From positions 33,072,669 to 33,136,668 of the forward strand of contig CM018038.1 in assembly GCA_008638375.1 (NCBI GenBank): a stretch of 64,000 bases of DNA, given 5' to 3'. The stretch is from Nyssa sinensis. Lineage: Eukaryota > Streptophyta > Magnoliopsida > Cornales > Nyssaceae. A program made the translations under genes and the position numbers. This document shows positions 24,701 through 37,923 of this stretch, piece by piece (the stretch's first letter is position 1; every line of letters starts with the position of its first letter). The notes under the pieces are model-generated. The model saw only the letters and a list, made by a program, of their open reading frames with translations. It did no database searches and was not told the origin of the DNA.

Positions 24701-27700
24701 CCTTGGAATCCGAAAAGTAAGAGAGTTCAATGCATGCCTTCTTTTGAAATGGTGGTGGAGGTTTGGTATTGAAAAAGAATATTTGTGGAGGAAAATCTTG
24801 TGCAGTGAATATCACTTTGTGGGTGTCGATTGTAGTTGGTGATGGCTCTAGAATTTTATTCTGGAAGGATTTGTGGCTTGGTGATGAGCCTTTAACTGCT
24901 TCCTTTCCTAGGCTCTTCAATCTTTCAATCCTTAAAGATGGCAAGTTGGTAGATTTTGCTGCTCTGATATCTAATTCGGAGGCTTGGAGCCCTTCGTTTC
25001 GTAGGCCTCTTTTCATTTGGGAAGAGGACGAGCTAAATAGGCTCATCAATTTTCTTCATAATGCCCCTCCATCAACAGTGTCCCAGCTCAACAAAATGAT
25101 TTGGAAAGCTCACAATTCTGGTAAATTTTCTGTTAACACTCTTTATAACTCGTTTGAGTCCTCTCTTGGTCCAAAAATTGAGACTCTCAAACTTTTATGG
25201 GAAAATGCCTCCCCCCCCCGGAGTCAAGTTTTTCGGGTGGTTAGATTGGAATAACAGAATCTAATCGGCAGCATAGCTTTTAAATTTGGGGATCCTCTCT
25301 GATTCAGCCTCTTGCTCTTGTTTTTTCTGTGGTTGAATCCTCCCATCATGTTCTGCTCTCATGTTGGAATGTTTGGAGGATTTGGTCTGACTGCATTAGT
25401 TGGTGGGGCTTATCTTGGGTGGTCCCAAACTCTTTCAAAACTCTTCTTGATTGGTGGTACAGCTTTAAATTTAAGGATCTAAAGAAAGTTATTTGGGAAT
25501 TCATTCCCATTGCTATTATTTGGACCATTTGGAAACAAAGAAACAGTGTCTTTTCAACAAGGCAGTGCCATGTTGGGAAAAAATCAGTGATCTGGTTAAG
25601 GTTAAAGTGGCTTTTTGGGTTAAATTCAAGTTGGGGAGGATGGACTACTCTATCAATGCTATGATATTTCATATTCCTCAGATCACCAATGGATAGCAGA
25701 CTACTCCCCGCTTGGTATGCTGGCTGCATGCCTTAGTGATATAGTGATTTTTTGGCCGTGCTTTATGCTGGGTCAATTTATGCTGGTTTCCATTCTCTGA
25801 GTTTCCGCTTTTCCTTGGCTCTCGGCACAGTTTATGTTACCTTTGAAGTTTAGCTTGATTTAGCTTTAGTTATTCAACCCCTGCTTGTGGTTGTTTGGGT
25901 TGGAAGCTTTGGTCTTGTACTCAAAATCCCCAGAGTTTTGGTCTCTTGGTGTAGGGTGTGGTGCTATGGATGATTTGGCTGGTTGCAATGTGCCAACCTA
26001 GTCGGGACATTGCTTTCCAGCCCTGATGCTTTTAGCACTTCCCTCCTCTCTTTGTAATCTTTTTTCTTTTTTCTGGAGTCTCTGTATGCACTTCTTGTGC
26101 TTCTTTATTTAATAAAAATTCTTCTTTGTTGATCCAAAAAAAAAAAGCAAAAGGAAGTTCGGCCCCAATTTGTAACTATTTGTTATAGCTGCTTGTTTCC
26201 CTGCTATTTATGTTTTTGTTTCTTACTTTTGTTTAGACACTGCTAGTGTCTTAGTCTCTTTATGAAAGTCATGTCTTTTATTTTAAAAAGTCAAGTCAGT
26301 CACTTAAGTAAAGGTTAGTATGGTCTTTTGTTTTTTTGGGGGGAAACACTAAGGAGTTTCTGTGGCTATAAATATGAGCTTAATGGAGGCTGTTGTATCT
26401 CTTTTGCTGGTCCTTATAAAAACTCAAAAAAACCTATTCTTGGGCTGTTTGACACTTTTACCCTAGAACCTTGGCTATTTCAACTTCGTTTATTTCTCTG
26501 TGTGGCTATTTTTTCTTTGTTTATTTTGCTGAAATCCCCAAAATGTGTAGTTTTGCTCTCTGTAGCAACAAGGTTGCTGACTTTCACCTTCTTGCTGCAT
26601 CAATTAAAGCTTTGACATTTAACATTTTCATAGCAACCAAACAGAGAAAAGATCATTTATTTGTTCTAGTTAGTTCTGGGCAACAGAGTTATATAATATT
26701 CATGTGTCAAAGCAATAAAATTATATAATTTAATGTAGCAAGGAAACACACATACAGCTTTTTAATCAGTTTGTGATATTTAATTTTCATGTATCATTGC
26801 TTTTGATTCAAGTTCTGAATGAATATTGTCTTTCGGATGTAGCAATTCTATGAGTTGATGTCAAGCAAAGCACGGCCGAAGTTGAAAAGTCCATCATGGT
26901 CGTCTTCACAAGAGGGAGACCTAGGTCAGCGACTCAAAGCAAAGCTTAATGCTGCTGAGCAGAAAAGGTGAATTTTTTTTCTAAGAAGATTGTTCTTGTC
27001 ACTAAAAGTGATGGGGATCAAGAAGGACTTCATGTTCCATTTATATTTGATCCTGGAGGATATATATTGTTATGTAATTTTAATTTTATTTAATTTATAT
27101 TTTCATATTTAGGATTTGTTTGAGTTGATATAGGATATGTTTTAGTTCCTTAATTATTGGATTTGAGCAAGTACTTTCTATCTTAGATAAATTTGAGTGT
27201 GAGCATCCCGAGCGAGCATTTGATCCCATGCATGTGGAAATAACGCAAGTTTCTCAAGATTTATTGGAGCCAAAATTTATTACACCATCAGTGTCACTAG
27301 TGTCAACCCAAGAGTCCATTTGCACTAGTTCACTTGATTCTATTCCTGTATCAGACCGATTGTGTTGCATCTGTATCTGTACTACATTCCTCCACAAATT
27401 TTCCATCTAAATCCGTTGGTAAATTTTCTGCTCTTATTGCATTTGGACCTAATGCTTATTTACTTGACATACTATTAGATTTAAATCTAAGTTCAATTTT
27501 CATTATGGAGGAAATGCTATCTAATTAGGGTCCTTTGGAGCCTTCTATGTTTCTTGATGGTCTTCGTGTAGGTGGTGTTGTTATTTCTCTGCTATCAGTT
27601 CCGATGCCATCACCACTCCAACAACAAACCATAGCTCATGTGGAGTTTGTTCTTATGAGTCAAGTTGAAGATTCTTTCGTTGTTGATTTTCGTCGTTTAT

Positions 27701-30700
27701 GTGGAGAGTGTTGTTCCACTGGCACTTGTTGCTACCATGATGTTTTTCATCTTTCACTGCCGTTCTTCAATTCTAACTCGCTGAAGTCGAGTTCTTTTTA
27801 GTCAGGGAGAAATGATGGGGATCAAGAAGGACTTCATGGTCCATTTATATTTGATCCGGGAGGATATATATTGTTATGTAATTTTATTTTTATTTAATAT
27901 ATATTTTGATATTTAGGATTTGTTTGAGTCGATATAGGATATGTTTTAGTTCCTTAATTATAGGATTTGATTACTTTGAGTTTTCCTATATAAGGGATAG
28001 GTTGTATTGGATAGACTTAGAATTTGATTATTGATATTGAATACAGTGCTTTTCTCTTGTTTTTCTGATCTCTTCTATCTTTCTTCTCTTCTTTAATCTA
28101 TTCCTTCCGGTTCTACATCAAAAAGTTAATGAGGTCGTTATAAAAGAGTATTGAAGCTCAGTGCATGTCTTGTGAAAAATATGATAAATATAAGGGCAAA
28201 AATGAAACAAAAAATAGATAAAGAAAGAAATAAATTAGAAAGTGGAAAACAAAAATAAGCAAGTTCTTAGGAATCAAAATCACGAAATGGGCTCTTAAAT
28301 CTATTTTTTTCTTCACACATCGTAGATTTCCAGTGCAACTAAACTGAGTTTTTCCCTGCTGCCTCTGCTTTTTTTTGAGTAAGTTTAATATAGGAGCCTC
28401 AGTTGGAATCCCTTGATATAGTGGAATCTACATCAGGAAACACTAAGATTGATTTAATAATCCATGGTATATACAAGTATTCTGCATGATGGTTATTTTT
28501 ATGTTGGTTAATGTTGTGTTGCTTCATTTGCACCCATTTGTCTTCTTAATTACTCCACAATTCCATCTAATTTGCAACATCATTTTTTCTCATGTTATTA
28601 AGTTTTCTTTGCATTCAGATTCTTTAGCTGATGCTATAGAATGTGGATAATTCAATTTATCTTTTGACTTACTTGTCTTGCTGATTTCAGTTCTTTATCC
28701 TTTAGGTGACCCAAATTATAATGAAAGATTGCATGTTCCATATATGATATTGTGCAAAAGCAAGAATTTGTCTGACCAAGTGCATATCGTTTTCAATTTG
28801 AAGTATAAATTATATTTCTCTTAGTGCTTATTGGCTTCTTATTCATAATCATGTCAAAGGTTGAGCATTCTCGCAAAGGTTCAGAAGCGTTTAGCCAGGT
28901 TGGATGAGCTGCGGCAAGCAGCTAAAATTGGAGTAGAAACGCGTTTTGAGAAGGAACGCGATGAGCTCGGCACGAAGGTGGAATCACGGGTTCGGCAAGC
29001 AGAGGCAAACCGGTTGCTTCTCCTGACAGCTCATAGGCAACGGAGCGCTGTAAAGAAAGAGCAGACAGCTCAGTCATTGATGCAGAGGCTGATTCAGGAG
29101 AGCAAGTATAAGGAGTGTGTGAGTGCTGCAATTCACCGAAAGCGTGCAGCTGCTGAGAAGAAACGGTCCGGATTGTTGGAAGCGGAGAAGTCAAGGGCAC
29201 GTTCAAGGGCATTGCTTGTACGGAAGATAGCTAATTCTGTCTATAGTCAACGGGAGATTGAGAGGAGGAGATTGAAGGACCAATTGGAAGATCGGCTTCA
29301 AAGGGTGTGTTTGTGACTTTGTGTTTTGAGTAAAGAAGCATCTTTCATGAAATGCATATTTTGGCCGTGCTAATTTTCCTATTGCTGTTACTATTTTTCT
29401 CTTTTTTTAAATTAATATTTTTTATATTTTATTTTATTGATTTATTTAATATGATTAGGCTAAGAAGCTAAGAGCAGAGTATTTGAGGCAGAGAGGAAGT
29501 TTGCGTAGTAGAATTCGTGCCAATTCAAATGTATTGGTTGAACAGGGGGAATTTTTATCAAGAAAGCTGGCAAGGTAAAAAAGCTGCTCTGATTTTTTAA
29601 TAATAATCTATTAATTCACTTTCTGAAGTTTTTTTTTTTTTCTTCTTTTTAGTCAAAATCATAATAATATCTGTCTAATTATCTATACTACATGAAAAAG
29701 TGTGAGGTTGCAAAGCCAATGTTAAAACAAGGGCTCAATTCCCAAAAGAACTCCCCTGCCACTGGAGTCCAGTAAACATTATTTGCACCTGCAGCTGCGG
29801 AGGAGAGTTGATCTTGAAATTAATGTCCCTTTTTTTTTTTTTTTTCCCCTTTTTACTGAGTAAGTAGTTTAGTATCAAGTTGTCATTGCAAATTTATATG
29901 GCAAAATTTTGGATAAATTGAAATAAATTTCTGATGGGGTTTTAATTTCCCCAAGGACCTCATTGATTTATGAGTTGGTCTTGACTTAACTGCCACCTGA
30001 GATTTTTATTTTGAGAACTAAACATTGTTCAATTGATCTTCAATGGGTAGTGTTTCCCTTGATAAGCCATTTCAATTGACAAATCCCTTGTCAATTTTGC
30101 AGCAGATTCTACAACAACGAAAGATTTAGAGAAGGGTTTTACCAGGTTTCTTCACCAAAAATAGAATGGACGGTTGAAGATTTAATTTTGGGTATTTATA
30201 TTCCATTAATAGCATGACTGTAAGATTTATTTGAAGCAGTCAGTTTAAACTTCCATTTGTGGGTTAGACTGCTTTTTTCTTTTTGAAGAATTTTTAAGTA
30301 ATTTGAAGACAATAAATATGATGCGGTAATTTGTACTGATTATACCCAATTTATATTGTACATGCTGGTGTAAGTGAGGAATGGGGGGTTTGCGAAGAGC
30401 CTTCCACCCAAGATGACCAAAGGACAGGTGGAGTGAGTAAGGGGATACAAGATCGGTGGAGAAGAGGGATGGGTGAGAGGTCAGGACAAGTGAGGTCAGT
30501 CGACGGTTATCTATTACGACAAAGAGTAATAAACAGTCCTTTTCTGAGGACGAATCTTCTACCCCTTTCCCTTTTGGGGAAGGGCGCTATTTATAGGCAT
30601 CTCGAGTGTACGACGATTAGGGTTCCCGTTATTCGCGCTTGCCATGACATATGTCCTTTCCTCATTAGCCTGGGTACTTGATAGGAAGATTGCCTAATCA

Positions 30701-33700
30701 GTCAATACCGAGCCCTCTCACCAGCCTCCAATACACTAAATCCCATATTCCCGAGGTGGGTTACAGCCCGGTGTGTCACAGTTCGCATCAGATTGCACCG
30801 CGGGTCATGACCAGGTCACACATAGGAGCAGGACCAAGATTGCGGGACTGGGTGTGACCCATCTCGGCTTGGAGGATTACCACAACCGTAGGGTTAGAGC
30901 ACGGCGCATCTTCGGAGCGTACCAAAGCTGGTTTGAGGACATCACCTTCGAGTGGATGCCTCACGACTATTGTCTAGTCACCGCCTCGGACTAGCACCGA
31001 CGGGTCCATTCGGCTCCCCTTGGCATTTGGTTTTGAGAACCTCGACAAGTTGTTCTTCTGGAGATCCCCTCGTCCGTGATGCCCATTTTTGGTTGCTTTA
31101 GTAATTGCTTCGGTGGTGATATTTCGACACTGCCGCCTCGGCTATTTCGGCGGATTGGATTGCCTCGGAAGTGGTGTTACACTTCCTCGGATATTTTTGC
31201 GGATTTGTTACCTCGGACGTAGTCTTGCAACTAGATGTTAGGGCGTTGGGAGCTCCGCACTTAAATTAGTATTTTGGGAATGTCAGGACCAATAGTTGGT
31301 CAATCTTTTTGTACTATTCTATTTTGGAAAAATTATGTAATTAAGTCCCTAAGGACAATTACCATGCAATATGTTTAACTTTTAAAAATTTAGCAAGCTT
31401 TGTATGTCTGTTAATTGTACCGTTCTGTGAGTGGCAGTTCTAGGTAGATGTGTGGAAAGAAAGGAAAAAAAAAAAGAGTTTTCATGCTTCCGCAAATTAT
31501 ATTCAAGGCCGCACCACCGTCCGACACCGTCGCTTTTGGTCCACCCGCAGGCTCCTAGGCTGAAGGGTGGCGGTCGCGTCCCCGAAATCGGCATAGGCCA
31601 ACTGCCGCCCAACCCCTCCCTCCCTCTCTCCCTCTTCCCTTCCCACTCTCTCTCTCCCTCCCCCTCTCTTGCCCACCACCCCCGCTACTTTCCCTCTCAG
31701 ACGGCAACTACCCCCTCCCTCTCCCCTCGTCACCCCTCTCCAGCACCACAATGCCCATGGTCTCCGGTGAGCATCAACATCAATGGCCACCGCTGAACCT
31801 ATCTCAACCTCCATTGTCAAATCACAAAATTTCATCAAAAAAAATTAATTTACATAACGTTGAGCAATAAAAAACGTTCAACAAATTCAAACACTGGCGA
31901 TAACCTTCGAATTAAGGAAGACTCTGAAGGTGTTAATTCGTTTTGATTTTGGGTTTGATTTGTTTTGATTTTGCATTCTTGATATTTGTATTTTGATATT
32001 AGGGTTTTTGATTGAATGATGTTAGGATTACGAGTCAATTTGTATGTTGGCAAATCCTGTTTAACAAAACTAGAGTTGTATTGTATCTAAGTCCATGAGT
32101 GTCATGTACTCAAGTCTTGTGGGCGAGCATCCGAGTAGATTTACATTGTTGGACACATAAAGGTAGTAAAAAAGTAAATGGATGGCACACATTGTTTTTA
32201 TAAAATGCTTTCAAATTCATTGGAGTGTGTTTAACACCATCTTGATTTAATTGACACATGTTTTTAAGTGATAAAAATGTTTTATTAAGTGTAAGGTATC
32301 AATACAATCAAGATAGATCTTATTTGGATTGAGTAGAACACAATCTGTTCAAAACCATGAAGTTCGAACGACCTAGGCATCCAACTCCATAAGCTACTTT
32401 GTGCGATCGTGTTTGATTGGCCGTTCAAACAACCTTGGAGGTCATTTGAACGACCTAGGGGTCAAACTCGAGAATGAATTCGTTTGACCTCATTTGATAA
32501 GTCGTTCGAACGACCTATGTGCAGTAGGGTTTCCTAATACGTTTTAAACACTGTTTTTCTGCATTAAACCCTACATATTTAAGGGGCCTGTTTTACACGA
32601 AAATCAAGACTTCTTGTTTCAACTTTGAGAGAAGAAATTCTTATTTTGCAAAGAGCTTTGGGTGAATGAATATCATTGAAAATCACCTAGAGATTCAGCC
32701 TCTTATCATCAAGAACCCAACTAGTGCATCATCAAGCAATCTTGGTAGAAGTGCAAGTGCAAAGGATGTTGGCTTGTGCAATCGGTGGAGTTCGAGGTAA
32801 CGAGGATTCATTGTTGTGGTTGTGTTTGGATCCCTTCGTGGATTCGAAGGCAGTGTAGCTGTGAAGAACGCTTGTGGAATCAAGTTCAAAGGAAGATCAG
32901 AACAAGGTTGGCAAGGCTTGAGGTAAAAAGTCGTGCGAGTCAATTTGGAGTGGATTTAGTGCTAGTCTGAATAAGGTCCTATGGTTTTCTCACATCAAGT
33001 TTCCACTTAAAAAAATCTTGTGTGTTCTCTCTTGTGTGGATGCTTTTGATCATTATTCATTTATTGCTATTACACACATGTGAACCATAAGAGTTGCACT
33101 AAATGAAAGATTTGCACTAAATCAAAGTGAAAACACAATCATTCAAATTAAAATTGACCAATAAATTCAATTGTTGAGTTGATAGACCAATTCACTCCCC
33201 CCCCCCCCCCCCCCCCCTTTTTCTCTAGGTCTATATCTCGCTATCTAGATCATACTAGAGCCTCTCAAATGGTGGTGTTTGTAACTATTGTGGTGGTGGT
33301 GTGGTCTGAGAGAAGGGGAAGAAAGTGAGAGAGAGGTATGAAATTTAGAGATGGAGTAGTAGCATAAAATGGGATGATGGAGAGAGTGAATTCTCACAGA
33401 GGGGGAGGTGAGAGATGAATGAGGGTAAGGGTTTTTGATTGAATGGTGGTGGTAGTAACTTTTGTGGTGTGGCCTGAAAGAGAGGTGCAAGGGGAAGAGA
33501 AGTGAGAGAAGTATGAAATTTAGAGATGGAGGAGTAGCAGAAAATGGGATGAGAGAGAGCGTGACTTTGCACAATGTGATAGGTGAGAGATGAAGGTAAG
33601 GGTATTTGATTGAATGGTGGTGGTAGTTACTGTTGTGGTGGTGGTGTTGTGGTCTGAGAGAGAGGGGTAAGGAGAAGAGAAGTGAGAGAGGTATGGAATT

Positions 33701-36700
33701 TAGAGATGGGGGAGTAGCAGAAAATGGGATGATGGAGAGAGTGAGTTCACACAGAGGGAGAGGTGTGAGATGAGGGTATTTCTGTCGGTTCACTCTTGAG
33801 ATGCAGTGGACGTGTACTTAGATGGAGTGCCAATTTCGCTGCCCCAGATGTTATCTACATTTAAATTTCGATCTCCTACTTTTACCATGTGCACAACGTT
33901 TTGCGTATCAAAGTAAAAAAAAAAAAAATTCCATGTGCAATGTGCATGTGGGATAACAAGTATTGCAAAATAAATGGAGAACAAAGGTCTAGTAGAGATA
34001 TCTTTATAGAGCACAAAGAAAAAATAAAAATTGTAATTACTTATTGTAGGACATAATTTGACCCTGCTACAGGGATAGAATGGTCCTATGTTACACTCTG
34101 GTGCAACTGTACTCCTTGAAGCCAATAATCACTTTATGAGCATGCAGACCAGTAATTCTAGTAACACCATTAGTTATCTGTCCTAAACAATGTTTCTTTT
34201 CTAGAAATTATACCGGGCTTCTGGAAGGCAGCATGAGCTTTTCTTTCCCAATTAAAATTGGAAAGTGAAACTTAAAAGAGTAATATAAGTTGGGAGGAAG
34301 CTACCAACATATCCTTGATATATGAAGAGGAAAGACAGATATTAATAGACGACAACCTAGGTTTCTTTATCTATAGAACTGAATTATGAGGGAAATTGGT
34401 GCGCAGAGGAACTAAAATTAGGGGAATTGACAAATTGGGTCAGGTTTGTGAAAAAAAAAAACTCTGAACCTTGTGTGGTTTGGAGATTAGTTGATTGAAG
34501 AGTGCAAGCACTGTTGTAGCAGAAACGAATCCATAAATAAGAAAGAAATGGAGAGAAAGAGATAGAATAACACACGATATGAATACTTGATATCCGTGCT
34601 CAAATCTATAGAAGAGTTTTACACTTATAATCAAGGAAATCATTCATCCAATTTTAATTCAGTTATAAATGAATCCCTAAATGAGAAAGAAATGGAGAGA
34701 AAGAGATAGAATATTACATGATATGAAGCCTTGATATCCATGCTGAAATCTATAGAAGAGTTTTACACTTCTAACCAAGGAAATCATTCATCCAATTTTA
34801 ATTCAGTTATGAACGAATCCCTAAATGAGAAAGAAATGGAGAGAAAGAGATAGAGTATTACATGATATGAAGACTTGATATCCATGCTCAAATCTATAGA
34901 AGAGTTTTACACTTATAATCAAGGAAATCATTCATCCAATTTTAATTCCGTTTTACGATACGGGCCATTGCTAGCAATTCCTATAGATGCACAGAAACCA
35001 TCTAGAAATTGGCTCACTCAATATTGTAACCAAATAGGACCTGCATCAAAATGGAAAATTTCTAAGCTACTCATAATCTGGGTTGCAAGTTGCAACCCAA
35101 GAAAAGACTACTAACACAAGTCTAAAAAGAACACTTAGAATTTATAAACTCAACCAAAATAGAAACTTTAGAATGTATGAAGCTTTGAAGATAAAAATTT
35201 CTGAAATTCCTTAAAACGATCCTAGCCATAAATAAGAATAAAACACCATAATATGTAAACTTCTAAGATACCACGATACTAGAGCTAATGACACACGTAA
35301 TGCTTATAAACTTGTTTTTGTATTCTTGTCACTTGTGCATTATTCCCATGGATAAATTTTCGGCCTCAAACACAAACCAAAGCTTGAGGTAGGCAACAAG
35401 CTAAGTGGAGCTCATCCTGCATCTTGCCATTATTCTATGGGCCCAAGCATATGGTGACATATTTAGAATAAGTTGGATCTTGATGCTTCTTGCATTCTTG
35501 TATGGTGAACTTGAATGCTGTGCCACAAGATCTTTTTCTTAAAAGAAGCAACTTCTTTTAACTCTACAAAGAACTGAAATTATTTTAATAGTCCAATAAA
35601 ATCATAGTCTTGCAATTCAAATTTTATGAGAATTGATGAAATAATCTGTTTTTTTTTTCTTATCAAAATTATAGACTTCAGACTTTTTCTCGATCACTTG
35701 ATGATGCAAAACCTATGGAACTAATGAGGCATGTAGCTGTTATAGACTTATTTTCTCTTGTTACTTATTTATATATTTTGGAAATTATACACATTTATAT
35801 TTATATGTATATCATTTGCCCAAAAGGCAGTGATGGGCTAGTGAGAGGCATAGTTGATCCCCATAAGTTTGCAACTGGGCAATGATTAAGTGGGCACTTC
35901 CTTGCCTTGCATACCACTTTCTTTTCTTTTTTTTTTTTTTTTTGGGGGGGGGGGGGGGGGGGTGTAGGTACTAGGAATGTGTGGTTTTGTATATGTACTG
36001 TGCTGGATGAGCTTCTGAATGAGGGGTAGTTGTCCCCTACAAAAGTTTCAACTAGGCTGTGAAGAAAGAACTGGGTATTTGCTCATCCACTTCCTTGGTC
36101 TTGCATGCTACTTGTTCTTATTTTTATTATTTGGAAAATGCATGGGGTGTTCCATGATGGTTTGTCTATCATCTGTACTCGATGAATTAGCCCAGTGCAC
36201 TGGCTGCTGACATGATATTTGTTTTTATATGGATGACATAGCTTGGAATTCAAATGAACAGATAGCTTTTCCCATTTTATATTCTGTAGAAGTATTTTCT
36301 TTCTTGACCCAAATATTATAAAACGGGCACTATAAGAAGCTGAAAATTGTTCCTTTTTCATTTCTTTTTCCCCCCTCCTTGTTTATGTTCTTCTTCTTCT
36401 CCTTTTTTCCCCCCATCTTTTTTCCCCTTTCTGGTACAGCAGCAGAAATGTAATGCATTGCATTGCATTTTCAGGTATTGGAGGCAATTTGTGAGACTGA
36501 GGGGAACAACTTTTGCCTTGACAAAAGTCTATGTGGCATTAGATATCAATGAAAGATCTGTTAAATTGATGCCGTTTGAAGAGCTCGCTCTTCAGATTGA
36601 GTCAGCTGAGACCATTAAGGTTGTAAAAGCTTTACTTGACCGGTTTGAGAGCCGTATAACTTTGAGAGGGGAAGCTACTTGTGCAAGTGATATATCTAGT

Positions 36701-37883
36701 TTGGAACCCATTGATCATCTTTTAGAACGAGTTGCTTCCCCTCGTCGAAGGGGCAATGTCAGTAATGCTACGAGAAGCAAAGGAGTGAAAAAAGTAGGGT
36801 CTAGAAGAGAAGTAGCTCACAGTTCAGATAAATCGTCAAGGTATCCAGTGAGAGTTGTTCTATGTGCTTACATGATATTGGGACACCCGGATGCAGTTTT
36901 CAATGGAAAGGGGGAGCATGAGATTGCTCTTGCTGAGTCTGCTGAAAGTTTTGTTCGAGGGTTTGAATTGTTGATTAAGATTATATTAGATGGCCCCATC
37001 CGGACTACTCAGGAGGGAACAGCCTCCTCAGTTACAAGTCGAATGACTTTCAGATCTCAGATGGAAGCATTTGATAAAGCATGGTGCTCTTACCTGTATA
37101 GGTTTGTGGCGTGGAAGGTTAAGGATGCTAAGTTGTTAGAAGAGGATTTGGTGAGAGCTGCTTGCCAGATGGAGTTGTCCATGATGCAGACTTGCAAGAT
37201 GACTCCAGGAGATAATGGCGGTCTTTCTCCTGATATGAAAGCTATCCAAAAGCAGGTACCGCATCAATCTTAGTTAATTTTGAAGCAATCTCTTATGGGT
37301 AACTTTGTTTTTATTGACTAATGTTTCCTTGGAAATTTCTTGGTGATTGTAGGTGACCGAAGATCAGATGATTTTGAGGGAAAAAATGCAGCATTTAAGT
37401 GGTAGTGCTGGGCTTCAACGCATGGAATGTGCTCTGTCTGAGACACGGTCTAGATTTTTTGAAGCCAAGGGGAATGGGAGTTCATTAATAACCCCAGCTG
37501 CTTGTAGGTCATCTCCAAGTTTGCCTGGGTCATCAGATGGTCTTGCAGTTTATGGTTCTGATGAAATAAAGAATCTGGATGAAAACCATAATAGGTCAAA
37601 CTACGTAGTTCATTCTTTGTTCAAGGCAGTTGACTCTTCCCCAGGAAATGAAGTCGATTCTTCTACTTCTAGATGCAGTACAGATGGCCATTCGAGCTCG
37701 GATGCAATGTCGGTGTCAGAGAATGAAGTTCTTGTAAATGAAATTGTACATGAGCATCACCATGGTTTTGCTGATAGCTTGGACGTCAGTAATGAAGATA
37801 AAGAGAGCATTAAGGTTATTGCATAAGTTCTTGTCTTTCTCATATCACTTTCTCTGTGTATATTGTGTGTACATGTTGTGGGG

Positions 37884-37923
<40 letters not shown>

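Larger units (their letters stand above)
10503..26602 (+). mobile_element. Ty3/gypsy remnant with nested insertions, intron 1
   Basis: Related LTRs lie at both ends (10506-10811 and 26181-26602). A primer-binding site follows the left one, gag pieces lie at 10849-11367, and gag-end, protease and RT at about 22086-23760. Between these are unrelated inserts: unassigned LTR-like DNA, a MITE, LINE 1 with a solo LTR inside, and LINE 2. No matching 5-bp duplication is visible at the outer ends, and the left LTR looks truncated beside the MITE. Treating both halves as one element is an inference from order and orientation. Confidence 0.65.

Noticed and set aside
30369..31260. GC-rich block as a CpG-island promoter or a second gene
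   Set aside because: The open frames are short and unlike proteins, and the block looks like LTR sequence.
31431..31838. Overlapping open frames of more than 110 codons on both strands
   Set aside because: They come from CT/CCCT low-complexity sequence, which lacks stops by composition.
33245..33793. A 182-codon open frame on the minus strand rich in P, H and S
   Set aside because: It is the translation of the 172-bp tandem repeat; the same peptide pattern repeats three times and matches no protein family.
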